Source of the DNA: Elioraea tepidiphila DSM 17972
GTDB taxonomy: Bacteria; Pseudomonadota; Alphaproteobacteria; Acetobacterales; Acetobacteraceae
Reading direction: 5' to 3'
DNA: 64,000 nucleotides
Assembly (NCBI RefSeq): GCF_000378465.1
Contig: NZ_KB899910.1
Span: forward strand, 186,001 to 250,000
The notes under the pieces were generated by a model. That model saw only the letters and a list, made by a program, of their open reading frames with translations. It ran no database searches and was not told the origin of the DNA. A program made the translations under genes and the position numbers. Shown here in pieces: positions 8,525-16,881 of the stretch. Position 1 is the first letter of the stretch, and each line of letters opens with the position of its first letter.

Positions 8525-9544
8525 TCACGTCAGCATCCGCTCGGCCGCCGGCGGCAGGAAGCCCGCGTCGAACAGATCGGACGGTGCGATCCGTCGCGGC
8601 AGGTTCAGAGCCGCGCTCACCTGCTCGATCGAGGCGGCCAGCCGGTCCTGCTCGGCCCCGCCCCAGCCATCGCGCCGGACGCGCTGGGTCAGCACGTTGT
8701 CGGCGAGCGCCATCCGCAGCCGTTCCGCCTCGACCGCCTCGTCGATCAACGGATCGGTCGCCTTCAGCGCGGCCAGCGCGCGCGCCGGATCGGCGACGAT
8801 GTCGCGCATCGCGCGGATGGTCGCGCGCAGGAAGCCGCGCACCTGGTCGCCGCGCTCCGCCAGCATGCGCGGCGAGGCGAGGATGCCGTTGCCGTAGAAC
8901 GGCAGGCCGAGCCGCGCATAGAGGAACACGACGATGTCGTTTGCGGCCACGCCGCGCGCCTTCAGTTCCAGGATCGAGGTGTAGAAGTGCCCGGTGATGA
9001 AATCGACGTCGCCGCGCACCAGCATGGTCTCGCGGAGCGGCGGGGCCATGTTCTGCACCCGCACCTTGGAGCGATCGACGCCGGTGGCGGCACAGAATGC
9101 CGGGAACAGCCGGAACGAGGCGTCGAATTGCGGCGCGCCGAGCGTCTTGCCCTCCAGGTCCTTCGGCGCCGCGATGCCCTTGTTCTTGAGCGTCAGGATC
9201 GAGAACGGCGCGGCGTCGAACAGCACCATGACGCCCTTGATCATCGCGTTCGGGTTGTTGGCGTTGTACTCGATCGCGCTGTTCAGATCGGCAAAGCCCA
9301 TCTCGTAGGCGCCGCCGACGATGCGCTGGATCGCGCCGGCGCTGCCCTGGCCCGCATCAACCGTCACGTTCAGCCCTTCGGCCCGGTAGTAGCCGGCGCG
9401 GTTGGCGTGCAGGAACACCGCGTTCGGGCCCTGGAAGGTCCAGTCGAGGGTGAAGCGGATCGGCGCGCCCTGCGCGGCGGCGGGACGGATCGCGGGGGCG
9501 GCGAGCAGGCCGGCCAGCACGGCGCGGCGAGAGGCGGACGACAT
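8525..9544 (-). CDS. ABC transporter substrate-binding protein, NMT1/THI5-like
   Basis: This 339-residue periplasmic binding protein has an N-terminus with a twin-arginine-like signal (SASRRAVLAGLLAAPAI, cleavage near AAAQG). The mature protein begins with the NMT1 pattern IRFTLDWTFQGPNAVF and contains the YRAEGLNVTVDAGQGSAGAI and FADLNSAIEYNAN segments of this fold. The start at 9544 has GGAGATCCTCC-like purine sequence upstream. It is the first gene of a five-gene operon ending at 5347. A hydroxymethylpyrimidine or sulfonate-like ligand would be typical of the family, whereas the operon context suggests a sugar-acid pathway. Confidence 0.87.
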   Translation of the reverse strand: MSSASRRAVLAGLLAAPAIRPAAAQGAPIRFTLDWTFQGPNAVFLHANRAGYYRAEGLNVTVDAGQGSAGAIQRIVGGAYEMGFADLNSAIEYNANNPNAMIKGVMVLFDAAPFSILTLKNKGIAAPKDLEGKTLGAPQFDASFRLFPAFCAATGVDRSKVRVQNMAPPLRETMLVRGDVDFITGHFYTSILELKARGVAANDIVVFLYARLGLPFYGNGILASPRMLAERGDQVRGFLRATIRAMRDIVADPARALAALKATDPLIDEAVEAERLRMALADNVLTQRVRRDGWGGAEQDRLAASIEQVSAALNLPRRIAPSDLFDAGFLPPAAERMLT

Positions 9545-9611
9545 GCGGAGGATCTCCCAGGGAAGCTGCCGGAGGGTAGCGGCCTTGCAGACCGCATGCC
9601 ACGCTGCGCCG

Positions 9612-10163
9612 ATGATCTCAACGTCCGACTTCGTGCCCCGCCTCGTCACCGGGCGGCTGGTGCTGCGCGGCTTCACCGAGGCCGATCTCGATGCCTATGC
9701 CGCGATGCAGGCAGACCCGGAGGTGATGCGTCACCTCGGCGCGGGGCCCGCGGCCGGCAAGCCGCGCACGCGCGACGAGACCTGGACCGGGATGGCGGTG
9801 CTGATGGGCCAGTGGGCGCTGAAGGGCTATGGCTGCTTCGCGCTCGAGGAACGCGCGACCGGCCGGTTCCTCGGTCGCGCGGGTATCCTGCACCTCGCCG
9901 GCTGGCCCGAGCCGGAACTCGCCTACGCGCTGGCCCGCGACGCCTGGGGCAAGGGCTTTGCCACCGAGGCCTGCCGCGCCGCGCTCGACTGGGCCTGGAC
10001 CCACGTCCCGGCCGAGCGGATCGTCAGCTTCATCAAGCCCGAGAATACGACCTCCGCCCGGGTCGCGGCCCGGCTCGGCGGCGTGCGCGAAGGACCGTTC
10101 GAACTGCTCGGCGTGCCCTGCGACCTCTGGGTCTACCGGCGCGTCCCGACCGCCCTCGCCTGA
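9612..10163 (+). CDS. GNAT acetyltransferase, RimJ/RimL type
   Basis: This 183-residue protein has the RimJ/RimL layout: TGRLVLRGFTEADLDAY near the start, FLGRAGILHL in the central sheet, ELAYALARDAWGKGFATEA forming the acetyl-CoA loop and SARVAARLGGVREG at the end. Such enzymes acetylate protein N-termini or small amines. The ATG at 9612 is chosen because the domain begins within 10 residues; longer frames run into the divergent binding-protein gene. An MFS transporter follows 4 nt after its stop, so the two are probably co-transcribed. Confidence 0.85.
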   Translation: MISTSDFVPRLVTGRLVLRGFTEADLDAYAAMQADPEVMRHLGAGPAAGKPRTRDETWTGMAVLMGQWALKGYGCFALEERATGRFLGRAGILHLAGWPEPELAYALARDAWGKGFATEACRAALDWAWTHVPAERIVSFIKPENTTSARVAARLGGVREGPFELLGVPCDLWVYRRVPTALA

Positions 10164-10167
10164 CCCC

Positions 10168-11337
10168 GTGACCGCGATTCCCGCTCTCGGTGCCCTGGTG
10201 GGCGCCGTGTCGCTCAGCCAATGGGCACGCACCCTGCCCGCGGTGATCGCGGGCGGCGTGATGGGCGAGTTCGGCCTGTCCGAGGCCGGGCTCGCGGCGG
10301 CGACGGCGATGGTGCATCTCGGCTTCGCGGTCGGCCAGGTGCCGTCCGGCGTTGCGCTCGACCGTGTCGGGCCGCGGCTGACCGCGAGCGTGCTGCTCGT
10401 GATCGCCACGGCCGGCCTCGCGCTGACAGCCGCGGCACCCGGGGCCTGGAGCCTGGCACTCGGGCAGTTCCTCACCGGGCTCGGCTGCTCCGGCGTGTTC
10501 ATGGCGGGATTGATGGTGACGGCGCAGTTGCTGCCGCCCGACCGGTTCGGCCAGGTGGCCGGACTGATGCCCGCGCTGTCGGGCCTCGGGCTGCTCGCCT
10601 CGGGCACGCCGTCGGCGTGGCTGGTCGGCATCGCGGGCTGGCGCGCTGCGCCGGCCGCCGCCGCAGTCGCGGGCCTCGTCTGCCTGATCGCGGCATGGAG
10701 CCTGGTGCCCGCGCTGCGGCCTCAGCGCGCCAGCCAGCGCGGCCTCGGCGCCGATTCCCTCGACGTGCTGCGGCTCGCCGCCTCGCGCGGGCTGCGCGCG
10801 CCGGTCGTGCTCGCCTTCGTCGGCTATCCCGCGACGCTCGCGCTGCGGGGTCTCTGGGCCGGGCCGTGGCTGACCGACCGGCTCGGCTTCGGATTGGTCG
10901 GCACGGGCAATGTGCTGGCGGGGCTGTCGGTGGTGATGTCGCTTGCGCCCGCGCTGTTCGGCTGGCTCGACCGCCACGTGCGGAGCCGCGCGCGCGTCAT
11001 GGGGTTCGCCCACCTCGCCGCCGCGGCATCGCTCGCGTGGCTGCCGGTCGCCGGCGGCCGGGCCGCGCCCGACATCGCCGCGATGGCGCTGGTCGGTCTG
11101 CTGATCGGCAGCCACGTGCTGCTCTACCCGATGACACGCGAGGCGGCCCCCGAGGGCGGCACCGGCAAGGCGCTGTCGGCGGTCAACCTCGCCTTCTTCG
11201 TCGGGCTCGTGGTGTTGCAGCCGCTCTCGGGGCTGGTCGCGCGGGTGGCGGGGCTGCCGGGCGCGCTCGCGCTGTTCGCGGTCGCGCTCGGAGCCGGAAG
11301 CGTGGCGTTCCTGGCGATGACCCGGCAGCCCCGCTGA
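10168..11337 (+). CDS. MFS transporter
   Basis: This 389-residue major facilitator protein has about 12 hydrophobic segments. The GTG at 10168 lies 4 nt after the acetyltransferase stop. The MFS motif A region appears as GVALDRVGPRLTAS between segments 2 and 3, and a second-half counterpart as GWLDRHVRSRARVMGFA. The substrate is unknown. It resembles the MFS protein at 23287-24549, which also neighbours a GNAT gene, suggesting related export or detoxification units. Confidence 0.85.
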   Translation: MTAIPALGALVGAVSLSQWARTLPAVIAGGVMGEFGLSEAGLAAATAMVHLGFAVGQVPSGVALDRVGPRLTASVLLVIATAGLALTAAAPGAWSLALGQFLTGLGCSGVFMAGLMVTAQLLPPDRFGQVAGLMPALSGLGLLASGTPSAWLVGIAGWRAAPAAAAVAGLVCLIAAWSLVPALRPQRASQRGLGADSLDVLRLAASRGLRAPVVLAFVGYPATLALRGLWAGPWLTDRLGFGLVGTGNVLAGLSVVMSLAPALFGWLDRHVRSRARVMGFAHLAAAASLAWLPVAGGRAAPDIAAMALVGLLIGSHVLLYPMTREAAPEGGTGKALSAVNLAFFVGLVVLQPLSGLVARVAGLPGALALFAVALGAGSVAFLAMTRQPR

Positions 11338-11340
11338 GGC

Positions 11341-12396
11341 TCAGCACAGGCTGCGCCGCGCCGCGAGCAGACCCATCACGCCAAGCCCGAGCAGCGCGAG
11401 CGAGGCCGGCTCCGGCACCGGGTAGAGGGCATCGCGCGACGCCACGCCGAGATCGGGCGTGTTGGTGAAGATCCCGTCCAACCCGCGGGCATAGAGCGTG
11501 TCGTGCAGCGCGGGATTGGCCAGCGAGACCGTGTAGGCGTGCACCAGCAACCCCGCGGCATGCGCGCGGTCGATGCAGGCCTGCGTCGCCTGGCCGGTGC
11601 TGATTCCGATGCCATCCGCGTACTGGGCGATCGCAGTCGCCGCCGCCGCGGTGGATGGGCAGGTCGTCAGATAGACCACCGGCAGATCGGAGTTCGCCGA
11701 CAGGTGCTGCACGATCGACTGGTCGAAGGACTGCAGGAACACGTTGTTGAAGCGGCCGTCGAAGAACCCGCCGTATTTCGGATCGGCGAGCGCCGTGAGC
11801 ATCGCATCGGCGATGGCAAGGTTGTAGGTAGCGGCGCCGGAGATCGTCTTCACCTCGGGATAGACGCCGACGATGCGGCCGCTGCTGGTGTAGAGGTCAT
11901 AGACATAGTCCAGCACGTCGTTGAAGGTCGGCACGGCGAAGCTCTCGGTGCCGTCGTAGTAGGGGCTGGTCGCCGGATTGGAGTAGGCCGCGCCGCCGCG
12001 CGACACCGCACTCAGCTTCTGGATATCGGCATAGGTCAGGGTGTCGATGTAGTACTGCCGCGTGCCGGCCACCTGCGTGCCCTTGGCGAACAGGTCCGGA
12101 TCGCTCGCCGCGACCTGCTGGACATTGGTGGTGGCGTTCAGCGACCGGTCGTGCCGCGCCACCAGCACGCCATCGGCGGTCAGGAACAGGTCCGGCTCGA
12201 TGAAGTCCGCCCGCATCTGCACCGCGAGGCGATAGGCCTCCATCGTGTGCTCCGGCAGGTAGTTGCTCGCGCCGCGATGGGCGATCACGATCGGCCGGTC
12301 GGCCAGTGGCGCGGCCACCGCCGGGGTTGAGAGGGGTGCTACTCCAGCCAGCATCGCGCACGCGATGACTGGGATCGCGACGGAACGGCACTGCAT
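11341..12396 (-). CDS. Glycerophosphodiester phosphodiesterase with PEP-CTERM sorting signal
   Basis: This 351-residue exported GDPD-family enzyme hydrolyses glycerophosphodiesters to glycerol 3-phosphate and alcohol. It has a signal peptide (IPVIACAMLAGVA, cleavage near AVAAP). The active site shows IAHRGASNYLPEHT (His40, Arg41, Glu49), FIEPDLFLTADG (Glu67, Asp69) and ARHDRSLNATT (His82). The protein ends in PVPEPASLALLGLG, a hydrophobic helix and ARRSLC, a textbook PEP-CTERM exosortase signal, so it is probably sorted to the surface or exopolysaccharide. The start at 12396 is favoured by CGGAG upstream; an upstream in-frame start at 12435 is possible. No exosortase gene is visible here. Confidence 0.88.
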   Translation of the reverse strand: MQCRSVAIPVIACAMLAGVAPLSTPAVAAPLADRPIVIAHRGASNYLPEHTMEAYRLAVQMRADFIEPDLFLTADGVLVARHDRSLNATTNVQQVAASDPDLFAKGTQVAGTRQYYIDTLTYADIQKLSAVSRGGAAYSNPATSPYYDGTESFAVPTFNDVLDYVYDLYTSSGRIVGVYPEVKTISGAATYNLAIADAMLTALADPKYGGFFDGRFNNVFLQSFDQSIVQHLSANSDLPVVYLTTCPSTAAAATAIAQYADGIGISTGQATQACIDRAHAAGLLVHAYTVSLANPALHDTLYARGLDGIFTNTPDLGVASRDALYPVPEPASLALLGLGVMGLLAARRSLC

Positions 12397-12522
12397 TGTC
12401 TTGACTCCGGCATGGACTGAGGATGCAACGGTCATCGCGGCTGCGATGTCCGCCGCGATCCTAGGGATGCCTGCGCGGGCGTGTGTGAAGCGGCTGTGAA
12501 ATTGCGATGGCGAGCCCTGATC

Positions 12523-12855
12523 TCACACCAGCCGCGCCTCGAAGGGCGGCACCAGATCGGGCGCGTCGATCTCGATCACCCAGACATCCGGATCGCGCTT
12601 CACCTGACGCGCGAGATAGGCGTCCACCCCCGCCTGATCGGCCGGCGCCTCGCCGGTGCCGCGCACCCAGGCGGGCCGGCCCTCGGCGTCGCGCGCCTCA
12701 GCGAGCACGGTCGAGCCGGCCTGCCCGCGCAGCACCACGAGGATGCCCCCCGAATCCGGGTCGCCCTTGCGCAGCACCACCGCGGCGCGTCCCATGCGGT
12801 CGCACTGGCGGATCACCGCACGCACCCACAGCCCCGATTTCAGCCGTGCCTCCAT
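12523..12855 (-). CDS. DUF1491 family protein
   Basis: This 110-residue cytoplasmic protein resembles the alphaproteobacterial DUF1491 family, which has no known function. It begins MEARLKSGLWVRAVIRQCDR and contains GGILVVLRG, AEGRPAWVRGTG and DPDVWVIEIDAPD, the conserved features of that family. The ATG at 12855 is chosen because the family starts there, although the frame stays open for 2 kb upstream on this strand as an artefact of high GC. It diverges from the hydroxyacid dehydrogenase gene. Confidence 0.8.
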   Translation of the reverse strand: MEARLKSGLWVRAVIRQCDRMGRAAVVLRKGDPDSGGILVVLRGQAGSTVLAEARDAEGRPAWVRGTGEAPADQAGVDAYLARQVKRDPDVWVIEIDAPDLVPPFEARLV

Positions 12856-12930
12856 GCAGCTCTCCCATGCCTCGACGCGGCCTGCGCCTCCGCCTAGCCT
12901 CGCCGGGTCAGCCACGCGCGAGCCCGTCCG

Positions 12931-14001
12931 ATGCCCCAGAAGATCACCCTCGTCTATGCCGAGCCGACGCCGCGGCCGGTATTCCTCGAGATCATGCGCG
13001 CCCAGCCCGAGTTCAGCCTGCGCCGCTGCGGTCCGGACACGCGGCCGGAGGAGGTGGGCGCGCTGTTCGCCGGCGCGCACGCCTACCAGACCGGCAGCCT
13101 GCGGGACGAGCTGCCGCGGCATCTCTGGGCCGATGCGGCGCTGCTGCGCGCCGCCCCAGACCTGCTCGCGGTCTCGAGCCACGGCGCCGGGTACGACACC
13201 GTCGATGTCGCGGCGATGACCGAGGCCGGCGTCATCGTGATGAACCAGAAGGGCGGCAACGCCGAGGGCGTGGCCGAGCACGCGGTCGGCATGATGCTCG
13301 CCTTGCTCAAGCGCATCCCCGAGGCGCAGGCCGCCATGCGCGCGGGCACGATGCGGGTGCGCGAAGCGGTGATGGGGCGCGAGCTCGCCGACCGGACCGT
13401 CGGCATCATCGGCCTCGGGCTGATCGGCACGCGCATCGCCGAGATCTGCCGCCTCGCCTTCCGATGCCGCATCCTCGCCGCCGACCCCTACCTCGACGCC
13501 GCGACGATCGCCGCGCGCGGGGCGGAGAAGGTCGAGCTCGCGACCCTGCTCGCCGAAAGCGATGTGGTATCGATCAACTGCCCGCTCAACGACGAGACGC
13601 GCGGGATGATCGACGCGCAGGCGCTCGCGCGGATGCGGCAGGGTGCGATCCTCGTCAACACCGCACGCCAGTTCATCCATGACGAGCGCGCGGTGCTGGC
13701 CGCGCTCGAGTCCGGCCACCTCGCCGGAGCCGGACTCGATTGCTGGGACCGCGAGCCGCAGCCGCCGCTCGACAATCCGCTGCTGCACCATCCCGCGGTG
13801 CTGGCGAGCCCGCACACCGCGGGCGTCACCGAGGAAAGCCGGCGGCGGATCGCCACCTGGGGCGCGGAACAGCTGATCGGGCTGTTCGTGAAGGGCGAGC
13901 GTCCGCCCCGACTGGTGAATCCCGCCGCCTGGCCAGCATTCGCGCGGCGCTTCTCGGCCATGTTCGGGCGGGACGTTGAAGCGCGCCTGGCCGCCGAGTA
14001 G
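12931..14001 (+). CDS. D-isomer-specific 2-hydroxyacid dehydrogenase
   Basis: This 356-residue NAD-dependent dehydrogenase belongs to the phosphoglycerate/glyoxylate reductase family. The NAD loop GLGLIGT is at residues 161-167, the substrate loop SSHGAGYDTVD near 82-92, the catalytic arginine in VNTARQFIHDE, and the catalytic histidine in SPHTAGVTEES. The ACT domain of true SerA is missing. The unusual NQKGGNAEGVAEHAVG segment replaces the common NTPG form. It is followed by a small basic protein, possibly in the same transcript. The substrate is unknown. Confidence 0.88.
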   Translation: MPQKITLVYAEPTPRPVFLEIMRAQPEFSLRRCGPDTRPEEVGALFAGAHAYQTGSLRDELPRHLWADAALLRAAPDLLAVSSHGAGYDTVDVAAMTEAGVIVMNQKGGNAEGVAEHAVGMMLALLKRIPEAQAAMRAGTMRVREAVMGRELADRTVGIIGLGLIGTRIAEICRLAFRCRILAADPYLDAATIAARGAEKVELATLLAESDVVSINCPLNDETRGMIDAQALARMRQGAILVNTARQFIHDERAVLAALESGHLAGAGLDCWDREPQPPLDNPLLHHPAVLASPHTAGVTEESRRRIATWGAEQLIGLFVKGERPPRLVNPAAWPAFARRFSAMFGRDVEARLAAE

Positions 14002-14033
14002 CGTCCGCGCCCTCTCCCGAGGGACGGACGACG

Positions 14034-14261
14034 ATGGCCAAGGCCAAGGACCCCACTGCCGGCATGACCGAGGCGCAGCGCGCCTATGAGGCGAAGCGCG
14101 CGGCGAAGGCGGGAATGACGCTCGAGAAGTGGATGGCGCAGAAGGAGCGCGCACGCGCCCATGCCGCACGCGCCGCCGCAGAGGCGGCCGCGCCGCCGCC
14201 GCCGAAGAAGAAGCCCGGGCTATTGCGCCGCGCGCTCGCCCGCGCCCGCGGCGAAGCGTAG
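14034..14261 (+). CDS. Small basic hypothetical protein
   Basis: This 75-residue protein is rich in Ala, Lys and Arg. The N-terminal half (MTEAQRAYEAKRAAKAGMTLEKWMAQKERA) is a likely amphipathic helix, followed by APPPPPKKKPG and a short basic helix. The ATG has GAGGGACGGACG upstream. It lies 32 nt after the dehydrogenase and converges on the cytochrome b561 gene. The charge pattern could suit nucleic-acid or ribosome binding, but that is a guess. Confidence 0.6.
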   Translation: MAKAKDPTAGMTEAQRAYEAKRAAKAGMTLEKWMAQKERARAHAARAAAEAAAPPPPKKKPGLLRRALARARGEA

Positions 14262-14264
14262 GCC

Positions 14265-14852
14265 CTACAGCATCCGCATCAGCGTGCCGTCGCGCCGGAT
14301 GGCGTGGTGATAGACGGCGCCCGCGATGTGCGCGACCAGCAGGAAGGCGATCGAGTAGCCGACCCAGGTGTGCAGCGTCTTCAGCGTCTCGGCGAGGCTC
14401 TGGTTCTCCGCCATGACCGCCGGGATGTCGATGAGGCCGAGATAGGCGGTGGCCCCCTGCATCGGGAAGCCGAAGGCGTTGGTCATGGTGAAGCCGAGGA
14501 TCGGCTGCGCGATCAGGACAAGATAGAGCAGCCAGTGCACCGCGCTGGCCGCGAACCGCATCTGAGCGGGGATGTGATCGGGCAGCGGCGGTGGAGGGTT
14601 GGCAATACGCCAGACCAGCCGGGCGATGGTGACGAAGAGAATGGTGAGCCCCGCGCTCTCGTGCACGGCGTAGAACACCATCTTGGTCGCGAAGGGCTCG
14701 TTGGCGATGTGCTTGATGACGAAGCCCACCGGCAGTGTGATCGCCATCAGCACCAGCGTGATCCAGTGGAACCACTTCGCGACGGTGCTGTACTGACCGT
14801 CCGGGTGCGCTGCGTCCGTTCCCGCCAGGACCCGTGCCGTCGCCACGTTCAT
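14265..14852 (-). CDS. Cytochrome b561-type di-haem protein
   Basis: This 195-residue inner-membrane cytochrome b of the CybB/YodB type has four transmembrane segments. The haem-ligating histidines are recognisable: KWFHWITLVLMAI at the first helix, HESAGLTILFVTIARLVW at the second, SAVHWLLYLVLIAQPILGF at the third and HTWVGYSIAFLLVAHIAGAVYHH at the fourth. Such proteins move electrons between quinol and periplasmic acceptors, and some members act on superoxide. It stands alone between convergent and divergent genes. Confidence 0.9.
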   Translation of the reverse strand: MNVATARVLAGTDAAHPDGQYSTVAKWFHWITLVLMAITLPVGFVIKHIANEPFATKMVFYAVHESAGLTILFVTIARLVWRIANPPPPLPDHIPAQMRFAASAVHWLLYLVLIAQPILGFTMTNAFGFPMQGATAYLGLIDIPAVMAENQSLAETLKTLHTWVGYSIAFLLVAHIAGAVYHHAIRRDGTLMRML

Positions 14853-14947
14853 GCCGCGCGCTCCTTGCCGTTCGCCTCGGCACTATGCCACAGCGCATCG
14901 GCATGACGCGCCTGATCAGCATCTCCCTTGATCAAGCATGGCGGCGT

Positions 14948-15913
14948 GTGCCCTTCCCGTACCTCACGCTCGCCGCGCACGCCGACTGGTCGTCCGATCC
15001 GCGCAAATGCTGGATCGCGCTCGCCGGGCGCGACGCCGAGGGGCGCTGGACGGCCGGCGCGCCCCGCCCGGTCGGGCCGGCCGATACTGTTGCTGCCCGC
15101 CTGATTGCCGCGGCCGCTGGTGGGGCGGCGGTGCTCGGCCTTGACGTCCCGCTTGGCCTGCCGCGCCTCTACGCCGCGCGCCATGCCGGCGCTGCCGACT
15201 TCCCGGCCTTCCTGCGCACGCTCGCCGACCGCCCGTCGTTCTTCACGGTCGCCGCCACGCTCGAGGATGTCTCGCCCGATCGGCCCTTCTATCCCGCGCG
15301 CGGGACGCGCGGGATGACGCGCGCCGCACATGCCGCAGCCCTCGGGCTGCCCGACCCGTCCTGCCTGGGCCGGCGCTGCGACCTGCGCACGGCCACGCGG
15401 CCGGCCGGCGCGCCGCTGTTCTGGACCCTCGGCGCCAATCAGGCCGGCAAGGCCGCGATCCATGCCTGGCGCGAGATGCTGCTGCCCGCCCTTGCCGAGG
15501 GCGGAGCGATCCGGCTCTGGCCCTTCGAAGGCACACTCGCGGAGCTCGCCCGGCCCGGCGCGCTGGTGCTCGCCGAGACCTATCCCGCCGAGTGCTACCG
15601 CCACATCGGCGTGCGCCTGGCGGGGTCGAAGCGCCGCCGCTCAGCGCGCCTCGCTGCGGGCGCAGCTCTCATCGCCTGGGCGCGCGACGCCGGGGTGACG
15701 GTCGCGCCCGACCTCGCGGCCGCGATCGCCGACGGGTTCGGCGCGGATGCGGCCGGCGAGGACCGATTCGATTGCGTCTGCGGTCTGTTCGGGGTGCTCA
15801 ACGTCCTGCTCGGGCGGCGGGCCGAGGCATACCCGGACGACCCCGCCCTGCTGTGCTGGGAAGGCTGGGTGCTCGGCCAGACCGACCAGCCGCTCGCGGC
15901 TCAGCCGGCGTAG
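14948..15913 (+). CDS. DUF429-like predicted nuclease-fold protein
   Basis: This is a 321-residue cytoplasmic protein if the GTG at 14948 is used; an ATG at 14903 would add 15 residues. It begins with PYLTLAAHADWSSDP, followed by GLDVPLGLPR, a pattern of RNase H-like folds where the Asp after a hydrophobic strand would bind metal, then ETYPAECYRHIG and EDRFDCVCGLFGVL near the end. These acidic positions match DUF429-type proteins. The biochemical role is unknown. The operon partner, if any, is not evident because the next gene converges. Confidence 0.6.
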   Translation: MPFPYLTLAAHADWSSDPRKCWIALAGRDAEGRWTAGAPRPVGPADTVAARLIAAAAGGAAVLGLDVPLGLPRLYAARHAGAADFPAFLRTLADRPSFFTVAATLEDVSPDRPFYPARGTRGMTRAAHAAALGLPDPSCLGRRCDLRTATRPAGAPLFWTLGANQAGKAAIHAWREMLLPALAEGGAIRLWPFEGTLAELARPGALVLAETYPAECYRHIGVRLAGSKRRRSARLAAGAALIAWARDAGVTVAPDLAAAIADGFGADAAGEDRFDCVCGLFGVLNVLLGRRAEAYPDDPALLCWEGWVLGQTDQPLAAQPA

Positions 15914-16881
15914 AGCCCGGCGGCGCGCGCACGCTCGACCGCAAGCGCGATCGTCAGGTCGAGCGTCGGCGTCTCCACGCCGGCGAGCCGTGCCAGCTCC
16001 AGCGGTACGACCAGCTGCGCATCCACCTCCATCGGCTTGCCCATCTCCAGGTCCTGCAGGATCGACGGCTTGTGCGCGCTCGCCGCATTGGCCGCCGCGC
16101 GCTTGGCCGGATCGGCCTTGACCTCGCAGCCCCAGGCGCGCGCGACCGCGTGGCACTCCTCCATGGCGCGGATGGCCGCCGCGTAGATGGCGGGTTGCGC
16201 CATGTACTCCTTCATCCGCCGCCCGGCGAGGATCGCGAGCGGGCCGTTGCCCATGTTGCCGGCGAGCTTCTCCCACACGGCGACGCGCATGTCGGACACC
16301 ACCTCCCCGCCCATGCCGCCCGCGCGCAGGGCCGCCGCGATCGCCTCGGCGCGCGCCGAGATCGTGCCGTCGGGCTCGCCGAGGATCACGCGATTGGTCG
16401 GGTTCTCGGCATGGATCACGCCCGGCTCCAGCACCGTGCAGGCGGAATACACGACACCGCCGATCGCGCGCGCGACCCCCATCCCGTCCCACAGCACGCC
16501 ACCCGGATCGAGCCGCTCGATCCGCCGCCCATCATGCTCCCCGCCATGGCGGTGGAAATACCACCAGGGAATGCCGTTCACGACGAACGCGACCGGCGTG
16601 TCGGGACCGAGCAGCGGGCCGATCGTGCGGCCGATCTCAGGCAGCGAATGCGCCTTGGCGGTCGTGATGACGGCGTCCTGCACGCCGAGCTCGCGCGGAT
16701 CATTGCTCGCGCGCACCCGCACCGTGTCGGTGACGTCGCGCGCCTGCACGGTGATGCCGCGCGCGCGGATCGCGTCGAGATACGCCCCGCGCGCGACCAC
16801 CGAGACATCCGCACCACCGCGCGCGAGGCGGAACGCGATATGCCCGCCGATCGCGCCGGCGCCGAAGACCGCAATCCGCAT
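15901..16881 (-). CDS. Ketopantoate reductase-family oxidoreductase
   Basis: This 326-residue NADP-dependent oxidoreductase belongs to the PanE/ApbA family. It starts MRIAVFGAGAIGGHIAFRLA with the GxGxxG dinucleotide loop at residues 7-12. The conserved lysine region is AVWEKLAGNMGNGP and the C-terminal domain has KPSILQDLEMGKPMEVDAQL, typical of the family. The start overlaps the stop of the creatininase gene by 1 nt (TGATG). In this operon with an M20 amidohydrolase and a creatininase-family hydrolase it more likely serves a catabolic route than pantothenate synthesis. Confidence 0.85.
   Translation of the reverse strand: MRIAVFGAGAIGGHIAFRLARGGADVSVVARGAYLDAIRARGITVQARDVTDTVRVRASNDPRELGVQDAVITTAKAHSLPEIGRTIGPLLGPDTPVAFVVNGIPWWYFHRHGGEHDGRRIERLDPGGVLWDGMGVARAIGGVVYSACTVLEPGVIHAENPTNRVILGEPDGTISARAEAIAAALRAGGMGGEVVSDMRVAVWEKLAGNMGNGPLAILAGRRMKEYMAQPAIYAAAIRAMEECHAVARAWGCEVKADPAKRAAANAASAHKPSILQDLEMGKPMEVDAQLVVPLELARLAGVETPTLDLTIALAVERARAAGLYAG

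Noticed and set aside
12523-14922. Open frame of about 800 codons on the minus strand
   Set aside because: Only the last 110 codons (DUF1491) resemble a protein. The rest is antisense to a hydroxyacid dehydrogenase and cytochrome b561 and reflects high-GC codon bias.
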